Source: Salinicoccus sesuvii (lineage in GTDB: Bacteria > Bacillota > Bacilli > Staphylococcales > Salinicoccaceae). From it: a stretch of 64,000 nt of DNA. The notes below the pieces were generated by a model, which was not told where the DNA came from, did not search any database, and saw only the letters and a program-made list of their open reading frames with translations. Each line of letters opens with the position of its first letter. Position 1 is the stretch's first letter. The stretch spans positions 124,001 through 188,000 of the forward strand of contig NZ_JBHRWV010000007.1 of assembly GCF_042648145.1 (NCBI RefSeq). Reading direction: 5' to 3'. The translations under genes were made by a program, and so were the position numbers. Below, piece by piece: positions 25,546 to 33,329 of the stretch.

Positions 25546-26733
25546 ATGGCTATTTCACAAATTATATTACTGCTTTTTATCGGCTACATAGTCTTTACCA
25601 TCGATAAAAAGCAAGACAACTTCCCTGTACCGGTTATATTGGTCGGGATTGGTATCGTTCTTTCATTCATCCCCTACTTTTCCAACGTAGAAGTGACAGA
25701 ACATACGATTTACCACGTCTTCTTGCCAGCATTACTGTTTACATCGGCCTACCAGTTTTCGGCAGGAGACTTTAAAAAGAATGCTGGGATCATTACGTTC
25801 TTGGCCACCATTGGCATAATATTGACTGTCGGATTGTTAGGATCGCTTATATACCTTGTCAGTGGACCGTTTGTCTCCATTTCATTTCTTGGTGCGTTGG
25901 TCATCGCTGCCATTCTGACTCCGACTGATCCTGTTTCCGTTGTTTCAATCATCAAGAAAGCTGCGGGGGACGAAACCATTGCCGATGTAGTTGAAGGAGA
26001 ATCACTGCTGAATGATGGGACGAGTATCGTCATATTCAGCACACTTTCCGGTATGCTTGTACAAAGCCAGTCTGCAGGCATTGCGACTTTCTTCGGTGAG
26101 TTTTTACTTGTTTCTCTTGGGGGTACGCTACTCGGTGTCGCTTTCGGCTGGCTGATGAGCAAGGCTGTTTACATTTCACACCACCAGGAATACCACGTTA
26201 TGTTGAGTATCATTTTGGCATATGGCATTTTCAACATTGCAGAAGCAATCGGCGTATCTGGTGTACTAGCGACTGTATCTGCTGGTATTATGCTTTCATT
26301 CGAATTTGCGCGTTCTAAAAAAGAAGAAGCATTCAAAAAGAATCTTGATGGTTTCTGGACGATTGTAGAACCATCGATACTTTCTTTGCTTTTTCTGGTC
26401 ATCGGAATAGAAGCCAAAGAGTTTCTCTTATTTGATGGCTGGGTGTTTGCTCTCATTATCTTTGTTCTATCGGTCGTTGTACGCTTTGTTATTGTGATGG
26501 GAAGTACTCAAGCCTTTTCCAAGTGGCGAAACCGGATCAGCTGGCGGGAATCGACTGTCATTACGTGGGCCGGACTCAAAGGCTCGATGTCTGTCTTCCT
26601 GATACTGAGTCTTTATTCGATGAACTCAGGAGAACAAGACCTCATTGTCTCGCTTTCTTTTGCTGCTGTAGTAGCATCATTAGTCATTCAAAGTTTAGGC
26701 GTTGCACCGTTATCTAAAAAACTAATCAAGTAA
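25546..26733 (+). CDS. Cation:proton antiporter, NhaP/CPA1 type
   Basis: 395 residues with about 11-12 helices. The CPA1 core is visible: TPTDPVSVVSIIKKA (residues 125-139), then VEGESLLNDGTSIVIF (residues 149-164), whose ND aspartate is the ion-binding residue. A late WAGLKGSMSVFLILSL segment also fits NhaP. It exchanges Na+ or K+ for H+ across the membrane, for pH and salt tolerance. No C-terminal regulatory domain is present. It is monocistronic with an AGGAGG site. Confidence 0.9.
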   Translation: MAISQIILLLFIGYIVFTIDKKQDNFPVPVILVGIGIVLSFIPYFSNVEVTEHTIYHVFLPALLFTSAYQFSAGDFKKNAGIITFLATIGIILTVGLLGSLIYLVSGPFVSISFLGALVIAAILTPTDPVSVVSIIKKAAGDETIADVVEGESLLNDGTSIVIFSTLSGMLVQSQSAGIATFFGEFLLVSLGGTLLGVAFGWLMSKAVYISHHQEYHVMLSIILAYGIFNIAEAIGVSGVLATVSAGIMLSFEFARSKKEEAFKKNLDGFWTIVEPSILSLLFLVIGIEAKEFLLFDGWVFALIIFVLSVVVRFVIVMGSTQAFSKWRNRISWRESTVITWAGLKGSMSVFLILSLYSMNSGEQDLIVSLSFAAVVASLVIQSLGVAPLSKKLIK

Positions 26734-26735
26734 AT

Positions 26736-26789
26736 TAGACCCCCCTTTTATAACTCATGTATGATATGTGGGTCATTGAGGGGGGTCTA
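26736..26789 (+). terminator. Probable terminator of the antiporter gene
   Basis: TAGACCCCCCT and AGGGGGGTCTA pair over 11 bp with a long 32-base loop. The U-run downstream is poor, so efficiency is uncertain. Confidence 0.6.
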
Positions 26790-26842
26790 CTTGCCTCAAC
26801 TGGTACAATAAATGAATACAAACTCTTAAGGAAGTGCTTACT

Positions 26843-27616
26843 TTGAGCGATTCACACAAAATACAATACGGAAACCATCCGTCGCAATACGGTGTCCTAA
26901 GGGCGCCATCTCACCAAAGAAATTCTCCAGTAATTGTGTCAATACATGGTGGTTTCTGGCGTCAAAAGTACGACCTGGACGAAAATACCCCTTTAACTAT
27001 AGATTTGACAGAACGCGGATACGCGACTTGGAACATAGAATACCGACGTACAGACGAAATTGAGACATGGAAAGATACGTGTGAAGACGTCATTGATGCG
27101 ATTAATCACCTCGATACACTCCAAGATGAGTACTCACTTGATTTATCCAGAGTAATATTAATTGGTCACTCAGCTGGCGGTCATCTTGCACTTTGGGCTG
27201 CTTCTTGTATTGATATGAGCAATGCAGAATACAAAAAAAGACTCATTACACCTATTAAAGGGGTCGTTAGCCTGGCTGGCGTCGCTGACCTCGGTAAAAT
27301 GTGGACTATACACACTAAGAACAATACTGACAGTCCTGTTTCCACATTCGTCGGCGGAACGCCAAAAGAGGTTCCTGATGATTACCATTCTGCTTCACCG
27401 ATCGAGCAACTCCCACTAAACGTCAAGCAAGTCCTGATCCACGGTAAGCTTGATCAGCACGTTCCTGTTGATGTCAGTATTGGATATCATGATAAAGCAT
27501 CATCAGTGGATGAAGACATTGAATTAATCATCTTGCCGGAAGCTGAGCATTTTAAAATAGTTAATCCGGATACTGACGAATGGCAGACAGTAGTCGAAGC
27601 GATTCAGAAACTATAG
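26843..27616 (+). CDS. Alpha/beta hydrolase (esterase-like)
   Basis: 257 residues. VSIHGGFWRQKYDL supplies the HGGxW oxyanion hole of the hormone-sensitive-lipase/kynurenine-formamidase-like group. ILIGHSAGGHLALWAA carries the serine nucleophile, GKLDQHVPV the aspartate and PEAEHFKIV the histidine. The substrate is probably a small ester or amide. I prefer a TTG start at 26843: the AAGGAAG site overlaps the GTG at 26834 but is 8 bases from the TTG. Confidence 0.82.
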   Translation: MSDSHKIQYGNHPSQYGVLRAPSHQRNSPVIVSIHGGFWRQKYDLDENTPLTIDLTERGYATWNIEYRRTDEIETWKDTCEDVIDAINHLDTLQDEYSLDLSRVILIGHSAGGHLALWAASCIDMSNAEYKKRLITPIKGVVSLAGVADLGKMWTIHTKNNTDSPVSTFVGGTPKEVPDDYHSASPIEQLPLNVKQVLIHGKLDQHVPVDVSIGYHDKASSVDEDIELIILPEAEHFKIVNPDTDEWQTVVEAIQKL

Positions 27617-27640
27617 AAAATTGAAGGCAAGTTTCGTTGT

Positions 27641-28135
27641 CTACAATCGTTTGTAGAGATAATATTCATCGACCGGCTGTCCATCAATCATCAGTGAATC
27701 AATTTTTTCTCCTTCTATACTAAACCCCATCTTTTTGTAAAGATTAAGTGCAGGGATATTAGTTTTAATAACCGTTAATTCCAACCTTGAAATACTTTGC
27801 CTTTGAGCCCAACCGAATATTTCCTGAAAAAGTTCTGAAGCGACACCCTGCCCGCGATATGCTTCGTCTACACCCAGAACGAGATAAGCAGAATGTGCTT
27901 TACGCTTTAATTTTCCTTTAAATGCTGCCATTTGGGCGACAAGTTTCCCTTGATCTTCTGCTACTAGAAACTTGACCGATTCATCTCGTTCAAATTTCTT
28001 AATGGCCGCCTGTTGAGCTTCGATTGTAGTCTGTCTCTCTCCAGGCCCATAAAGCATGAATCCGGAAGCATCAAGCTTTTTATTCAGTTCAATAAAACAC
28101 GCAGCATCCTCTACGCTGAGGTCTCTTATATACAT
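27641..28135 (-). CDS. GNAT acetyltransferase
   Basis: 164 residues. Motif A is LVLGVDEAYRGQGVASELFQ (residues 86-105), with loop RGQGVA, and the end LNLYKKMGFSIEGEK is typical of ribosomal-protein/amine acetyltransferases. The N-terminal MYIRDLSVEDAA is also standard. The substrate is not predictable. It begins after AAAAGGAGG and is divergent from the hydrolase at 28255. Confidence 0.85.
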   Translation of the reverse strand: MYIRDLSVEDAACFIELNKKLDASGFMLYGPGERQTTIEAQQAAIKKFERDESVKFLVAEDQGKLVAQMAAFKGKLKRKAHSAYLVLGVDEAYRGQGVASELFQEIFGWAQRQSISRLELTVIKTNIPALNLYKKMGFSIEGEKIDSLMIDGQPVDEYYLYKRL

Positions 28136-28185
28136 CGACGTGTCTCCCTCCTTTTATATGTTTTCAACTGTATGCAATTATTTGT

Positions 28186-28200
28186 TATAGTAGTACTATA
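28186..28200. promoter_or_regulatory. Short dyad in a divergent promoter region
   Basis: TATAGTA-g-TACTATA is a perfect 7-bp dyad with one central base. It lies between the divergent GNAT and hydrolase genes, overlaps plausible -10 sequences and could be an operator. Confidence 0.3.
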
Positions 28201-28254
28201 CTAAATATAACTGAATTTTTTGACACTAGAAATAATTTTAAAGGAGGGATACAG

Positions 28255-29091
28255 GTGTTCGAACCACAATTGATTGAAACATCGAGAGGGAACTTAGAAG
28301 TGTTCAAACGCGGATACGGCCCACCGCTGGCATTCACCCACCTTTATAGTGAGTTCAATGAAAATGGTAATACGATGTCTCGAGCATTAGCGGAATATTA
28401 CACTGTCTATGTCATCAATCTAAGAGGAGCTGGCAGGAGTGATGGTCCGACAAAGCACTATACATACAGTATGGATGATGCGGTTCATGATATAGAAGCA
28501 GTACGGGAAGCACTCGGTTATACGAGTTGGACGTTCTCCGGACACTCGACTGGTGGTTTCCTAGCCTTGAAATATGCTGTCATGTATCCTGATAAGCTCG
28601 ATAAGGTTATTGCGGGTGGACTTTGTGCATCGTATGAATATATGAAGCATCCGGCTAGCATCTATTGCGTGGATAATCCAAACAATTCCAGAATGAAAGA
28701 GATATTTTCAGAGCTGCGTAAATCTGAGACGCCAAGAGAGCGACGCATTGAATTATCGAAAGAATGGCTTATGATGTCGCTATATAGAAAAAATGCTTAT
28801 TACGAACTGCTTGAGCGTAAGGAAAGTGGCAGAACGCTTATGGATAAAATCGATTTCTTTACTGATGAATTGAGTGACTATGATGTACGCAAAGAATTAA
28901 GAAATACACCAGTAAAGGGGTTTATCTATTCAGGTAGGCACGATGCACAATGCCCCCACGTCTTTAGTCGAGAAGCCGCTGACTTGATGCCGAACAGCTC
29001 ATTGACTACTTTTGAATACAGCAACCACAATCCTGATATAGAAGAAGAGGAAAAGTTTAATCGTTTTATTAAAACAACAATAGCCCCATGA
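28255..29091 (+). CDS. Alpha/beta hydrolase (proline iminopeptidase-like fold)
   Basis: 278 residues starting at a GTG that follows AAAGGAGGG. It has VINLRGAGRSDGPTKHYTYS (typical HG/RGxGxS strand), FSGHSTGGFLALKYA with the nucleophile serine near residue 100, YSGRHDAQCPH with the aspartate, and YSNHNPDIE with the histidine. It may act on peptides, esters or a lactone. The GNAT gene 13 bases downstream suggests a shared transcript. Confidence 0.83.
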   Translation: MFEPQLIETSRGNLEVFKRGYGPPLAFTHLYSEFNENGNTMSRALAEYYTVYVINLRGAGRSDGPTKHYTYSMDDAVHDIEAVREALGYTSWTFSGHSTGGFLALKYAVMYPDKLDKVIAGGLCASYEYMKHPASIYCVDNPNNSRMKEIFSELRKSETPRERRIELSKEWLMMSLYRKNAYYELLERKESGRTLMDKIDFFTDELSDYDVRKELRNTPVKGFIYSGRHDAQCPHVFSREAADLMPNSSLTTFEYSNHNPDIEEEEKFNRFIKTTIAP

Positions 29092-29104
29092 TCGGAGGTT
29101 GAGA

Positions 29105-29548
29105 ATGAACGATCTTCATATAGCAGAGTTGGATACTGAAGAGGAGATTAGGCTTGCTTTCCCTGTGATGCACCAACTGAGAACACATTTAAACGAACCA
29201 GACTACGTAGAACTAATCAAAGAAGCAAAAGATACGGACAACTATGTGATGTACGCACTTTTTAACAATAATCGAATTGCGGCAGTTGTCGGTTTCAAAC
29301 CGATGATCACGCTCTACTACGGAAGGTTTGTATGGGTATGCGATTTAGTGACGGATGTAGACTTAAGATCAAAAGGTTATGGCGAGAAGCTTTTACGTTT
29401 TGTTCACGAATGGGCCAAGCAGAATGGTTATACCAGTGTGGCACTCTCTTCTGGGTTATCAAGGGAAGCGGCGCACAGCTTTTACGAGGATAGAATGCAT
29501 TACGAAAAAGTGAGCTATGTATTTAAAATAAATTATAAGACGAATTGA
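29105..29548 (+). CDS. GNAT acetyltransferase
   Basis: 147 residues. Motif A is VWVCDLVTDVDLRSKGYGEK with loop RSKGYG (residues 82-90), followed by HEWAKQNGYTSVALSSGL and AAHSFYEDRMHYEKVSY. The early MHQLRTHLNEPDYVELI segment is common in this subgroup. GGAGG ends 6 bases before the ATG at 29105; the frame from 29099 starts at a TTG joined to that site. It probably forms an operon with the hydrolase. Confidence 0.83.
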   Translation: MNDLHIAELDTEEEIRLAFPVMHQLRTHLNEPDYVELIKEAKDTDNYVMYALFNNNRIAAVVGFKPMITLYYGRFVWVCDLVTDVDLRSKGYGEKLLRFVHEWAKQNGYTSVALSSGLSREAAHSFYEDRMHYEKVSYVFKINYKTN

Positions 29549-29590
29549 ACTGCCCTCAATGTTGAATGTGTTTAACTTTTGGGGGCAGTT
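29548..29590 (+). terminator. Probable terminator of the hydrolase/GNAT pair
   Basis: AACTGCCCTCAA pairs with TTGGGGGCAGTT (one wobble) across a 19-base loop. The downstream U-tract is short. Confidence 0.55.
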
Positions 29591-29623
29591 CGATATTTCA
29601 TCATCAATTTTAAATGGCGTACT

Positions 29624-30073
29624 TTACTCTTCTTTCACATGAATTACTTCAAAGCGTTCACATACCAGCAACATATCCCGGGAGAACTCTTGATTTATGC
29701 TTTTCAGCTCTTTTGTAAAGAAAGCCTCATGCGCATCCCACCAGTATTGGTAAGTTCTGTCCCCTTCTCCTTCTGCAATCGCAAACGTTTCACTCACCTC
29801 ATTCATGGGCGTAACAGTAACTTCTACCGTCTTAATGATTGAAGTTGGTTTGTCATTACTGTTGAGTACGATGCTGTATTCTCCTTCCGACGGTAATGGT
29901 TCTTTCTCCACTTCGTAGAAGATGTGTCCTGAACAAGTGGCGGTTTTTATGCCGTCCACGACAAGTTGAGCTAAGTAATCTGGATCCGCCCCAAACTGCC
30001 AAGCAGTCACCGATTGCGGTTGTATCTGTCCTTGCCAGTATGCGTCCCAGTAGGCTTGTGCGTCTTTATTCAT
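29624..30073 (-). CDS. ASCH domain protein
   Basis: 149 residues. The start DAQAYWDAYWQGQIQP and LAQLVVDGIKTATCSG belong to the ASCH fold (PUA-like beta barrel), which is thought to bind RNA; some members act on modified nucleosides (for example N4-acetylcytidine). The late EGEGDRTYQYWWDAH and FEVIHV segments complete the family pattern. The role here is unknown. AAGGAGC precedes the ATG. Confidence 0.85.
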   Translation of the reverse strand: MNKDAQAYWDAYWQGQIQPQSVTAWQFGADPDYLAQLVVDGIKTATCSGHIFYEVEKEPLPSEGEYSIVLNSNDKPTSIIKTVEVTVTPMNEVSETFAIAEGEGDRTYQYWWDAHEAFFTKELKSINQEFSRDMLLVCERFEVIHVKEE

Positions 30074-30138
30074 TGATTGCTCCTTCGTTTTTTGAAGTTA
30101 TATATTTAAAATACTCTGAGTCAGTCGATTTCATGTAG

Positions 30139-31152
30139 TTACTTGAATGTCTGAACGATCTTGCCTTTGCCTTTTTTCACTTCGATATTGGCATAAGCAC
30201 CATTGATAAGAATGACTTGGGGTGGAAGGTGTCCGCAATCTATATCGTATATGATCGGTACCTTATGCTCTTCCGATAATGCAGCGTAAACATCCTCGAC
30301 CTTATGATTCTCAACGGGCATATTTGCCGGGCTTCTTCCAAACAGTATGGCCGACACATTATCGAACCAACCAGCAAGTTTAATCTGTACTAGGCAGCGT
30401 CTAAGGTCGGTTGTCGACATTTCACAATTCTCAAAGTACCAGATAACCGGTTCATCAGGTATGTATGATTCTCTGAACTTAGCGACGTCTCCATAAGGTG
30501 TGCCAATCAAATGATGGATGACATCAATGCAACCGCCGAGGAGGCGCCCCGCCACTTCTGTATTTCCGTTCGGCACTGTCTTCCACTCTGTCTTTTCACT
30601 CAAATTAAAAATATGCGGTGTCGGATTTTCGAAATCCCATACCTTTTGATACATATCAGATGAATACTGAGTAACAGTCTCCTTTTCCCCGGTCGATAAG
30701 ACCGCTTCCCACATCGCCGTAGTTACATCCGTTCTTTCACCACGTAGATCTATCAGATTGGTTCCGTGTGCCGTAGCAATTCCCGTATTGAGCGTGACTG
30801 CTAAAAGCAACATGCTGACATCAGAGTAGCCAAGTATCCATTTGGCTGGCATCTGCTCGAAATCAATATATTCTAGGATTTCTATCAGTAGTTCCCCACC
30901 CCATGGTGGAATAATCAGATCCACCGACTCATCCCGGATCATTGCATTCAGTTCTTCTGCACGTTTTTGAGCCGGCGCAGATACGGCTTTGTCCTGGGTC
31001 CATGCGGTGTCACCGATTACAGATTTGTACCCTCTCTCACCCATTCTATCTTTGGCACCGACCAACAGCTTATGTAGTTCTTTAGGAACACCGGAAGAAG
31101 GCGCTGTAACTCCGATTGATGCATGCTCTTTTAAAATAGGATATCGAATCAA
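30139..31152 (-). CDS. S66 family peptidase (LD-carboxypeptidase / MccF-like)
   Basis: 337 residues. The N-terminal SIGVTAPSSG and the nucleophile strand LGYSDVSMLLLAV (Ser near residue 115) are S66 hallmarks. The glutamate in IWYFENCEM and the histidine in YDIDCGHLPPQ complete the Ser-Glu-His triad. Family members either trim L,D-peptides of recycled murein or cleave peptidyl-nucleotide antibiotics (MccF). The length and PWGGE motif are nearer MccF-type cytoplasmic enzymes; which applies is undecided. Initiation is at TTG after AAGGAAGTGA. Confidence 0.85.
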   Translation of the reverse strand: MIRYPILKEHASIGVTAPSSGVPKELHKLLVGAKDRMGERGYKSVIGDTAWTQDKAVSAPAQKRAEELNAMIRDESVDLIIPPWGGELLIEILEYIDFEQMPAKWILGYSDVSMLLLAVTLNTGIATAHGTNLIDLRGERTDVTTAMWEAVLSTGEKETVTQYSSDMYQKVWDFENPTPHIFNLSEKTEWKTVPNGNTEVAGRLLGGCIDVIHHLIGTPYGDVAKFRESYIPDEPVIWYFENCEMSTTDLRRCLVQIKLAGWFDNVSAILFGRSPANMPVENHKVEDVYAALSEEHKVPIIYDIDCGHLPPQVILINGAYANIEVKKGKGKIVQTFK

Positions 31153-31208
31153 ACAATCACTTCCTTTTCTAGAATAGAATCCCTCTTACAGAAATTTAAT
31201 TAGGAGAT

Positions 31209-32168
31209 TTAGTAAGTTGAATTACTTTTTTTCTTTTTTGATTTCTTCGCGCTATTCAGCAAGTCGCCCATCCACCCTTTATTGAGCAAAAAGAGATAGA
31301 TTGCGATGGTATTTACAGTAATAAGTAGTCCAGCAAATAGATAACCGTACTTGTAGTCTAGCTCGGGCATATGAGTGAAATTCATTCCCCAGAGTGCGCT
31401 CCAGGCCATAAGCGGTGTGAAAAGCACCGTAACAATCGTCAAGGTCTTCATAATTTCATTTCCTCTGACATCTGCTTTGACACTTTCAAGCTCCGCCATA
31501 TTTCCTATTTCAATGCTGTATTCACTGACCAGTGTATATGCGCGATCAATACGTTGCTGCATTTTATAGAAAATGGTTCCATTTTTCGTCTCTTCGCCAA
31601 ATGCCTCAGGGACGCCAAGTTCGATTTCTTTCAGCGGAAGGATGAGGCCTTTCAGAACAATCAACTGATGTCGACAGTTCATAATCTGCTCTAGCACTGC
31701 TTCATTGTTTTTCTTTTCAAGCCGCCAAAGCAGATCATTGATCCTCTTTTCGAATACATCGATTTTCTGAAGGTAGTTGTTGAGAATGATATTGATGATG
31801 ACCATGAACCCTTCAATGGGTGTATGTGTATGATTCATCTTGGTCATTGTATTACTTGTATTTATACTATGAAATACTTCAAATTTCAGGTAGTCCGTCA
31901 AAAGAAAATTACGTGTTAGACAGAAATGAAAAATTTTCTCTGAGTCCGAATCAGACAAGTTATGATCATATATGAGAGAGCCCCACAGAACTTCCTTGCC
32001 CTTATAGGTCGTATCCATCTGCAGGTTATTTACATCCATTTGATTTGCCTGTTCAAGCCAAACTTTATCTACTGAATAGTCGACAAGCTGCTTTTCCATA
32101 GCTGTCCGATCACCGAAATCCATTTCAATCCACTGCCAACTGCCATCGTTAAGATTATGTCTTCTCAA
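31209..32168 (-). CDS. CorA-like divalent metal transporter
   Basis: 319 residues with a large acidic N-terminal cytoplasmic domain, a long helical stretch (residues 120-245), and two C-terminal membrane helices. The selectivity motif GMN appears in ALWGMNFTHMPEL. A lysine-rich tail closes the protein. CorA homopentamers carry Mg2+ (or Co2+, Ni2+, Zn2+). The start is a TTG preceded by GGTGGG. It is monocistronic, with no visible M-box riboswitch. Confidence 0.88.
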   Translation of the reverse strand: MRRHNLNDGSWQWIEMDFGDRTAMEKQLVDYSVDKVWLEQANQMDVNNLQMDTTYKGKEVLWGSLIYDHNLSDSDSEKIFHFCLTRNFLLTDYLKFEVFHSINTSNTMTKMNHTHTPIEGFMVIINIILNNYLQKIDVFEKRINDLLWRLEKKNNEAVLEQIMNCRHQLIVLKGLILPLKEIELGVPEAFGEETKNGTIFYKMQQRIDRAYTLVSEYSIEIGNMAELESVKADVRGNEIMKTLTIVTVLFTPLMAWSALWGMNFTHMPELDYKYGYLFAGLLITVNTIAIYLFLLNKGWMGDLLNSAKKSKKKKSNSTY

Positions 32169-32348
32169 TAAAATCCCACCTTTTCATAAGATCGGCCCAT
32201 TTAAATGGTTAATCGGTCAATCAACCATTTCTTTTATTATTCTCTTAATCAATATGTTTATAAATATACTATAGTCGCAGTCAGCAATCTATATCAAAAA
32301 AACGTGCATGTCTATTGGTATGATTGAAATATGAAGGAGGATCGTTTG

Positions 32349-33236
32349 ATGAATAGAAACAAAACCGTTCAAGAGTGCATCAGCTACATGGAAGCAAACC
32401 TTAATGAAAGACTTACACTAGAATCACTCTCCGCATACTGTGGATATTCCAAATACCACTTTCTAAGACTCTTTAAATCTGAAGTTGGAATAACACCTTC
32501 CACCTATTTAAGAAACAGAAGGATTGCAGTGGCTTCAGTACTCCTGCTAGAAACCGAAATGGATATTTTAAATATTGCTTTATACTTTCAATTCCAATCT
32601 CAAGAATCATTCACAAGAGCATTTAAGGAAATTTATGAACTGCCACCCGCAAAATACAGAAAAATGATGACGAGTATTATTTCACACAAGGAGGATGTAT
32701 CAATGGAGAATAAAAATGCGATCAACGGCTGGGTATTAAGCGGTTCACACCCGAACAGTTTCGAGATGGGGCTTGATTACAATACTTATCATCAGGGACA
32801 CGCATCCGGCTATTTAAAATCCATGTCTATAGAAGGCGGAAGTGAATTCGCTACAATGATGCAGACGTTTAAAGCCGACAATTATAAAAGCGAAAGATTA
32901 AAGCTTTCATGTTATATAAAAACAGAAGAAGTACTGGAACGCTGTGCTCTATGGATGAGAGTCGATGATGGTTTCGGAGATGTTCTACAATTCGACAATA
33001 TGAATGACCGGCCAATTCATGCTACAACTGACTGGAACCATTATTCAATAGTTCTTGATGTACCCGATAGCAGTGTTTCTATCTCTTTTGGTATTTTACT
33101 TATCGGTCAAGGTAAAGTCTGGGTTGATGACTTTGAATTCGTAACAGTAGATGACAAAACACCAACGACTAATATGGATATGTCGGCAGATTTGTCTAAT
33201 GAGCCAGTCAATCTGCGTTTTGAACTTGAGGAATGA
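32349..33236 (+). CDS. AraC-family regulator with C-terminal sensor-like domain
   Basis: 295 residues. Residues 1-105 are the AraC DNA-binding domain at the N-terminus (two HTHs: LESLSAYCGYSKYHFLRLFK and ILNIALYFQFQSQESFTRAF). The remaining 185 residues (ENKNAINGWVLSG onwards) look like a carbohydrate-binding/jelly-roll domain, with AMP-like SGYLKSMSIEG and a closing VWVDDFEF strand. N-terminal placement of the HTH is as in SoxS/Rob types. The effector is unknown. The ATG at 32349 lies 8 bases after GGAGG. The divergent neighbour corA is a possible target. Confidence 0.8.
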   Translation: MNRNKTVQECISYMEANLNERLTLESLSAYCGYSKYHFLRLFKSEVGITPSTYLRNRRIAVASVLLLETEMDILNIALYFQFQSQESFTRAFKEIYELPPAKYRKMMTSIISHKEDVSMENKNAINGWVLSGSHPNSFEMGLDYNTYHQGHASGYLKSMSIEGGSEFATMMQTFKADNYKSERLKLSCYIKTEEVLERCALWMRVDDGFGDVLQFDNMNDRPIHATTDWNHYSIVLDVPDSSVSISFGILLIGQGKVWVDDFEFVTVDDKTPTTNMDMSADLSNEPVNLRFELEE

Positions 33237-33284
33237 AGTTATGAAAAAGTAGCTCCGTGATCAACACAACAAGTATGTCTATGC

Positions 33285-33329
33285 AATATTGAAGGGGTAT
33301 GACTAACACAGCCATACCCCTTCAATATT
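33285..33329. terminator. Bidirectional terminator between the AraC gene and cadA
   Basis: A perfect 17-bp stem (AATATTGAAGGGGTATG and its complement) has an 11-base loop. The last bases of the cadA stop codon fall in the stem. Confidence 0.85.
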
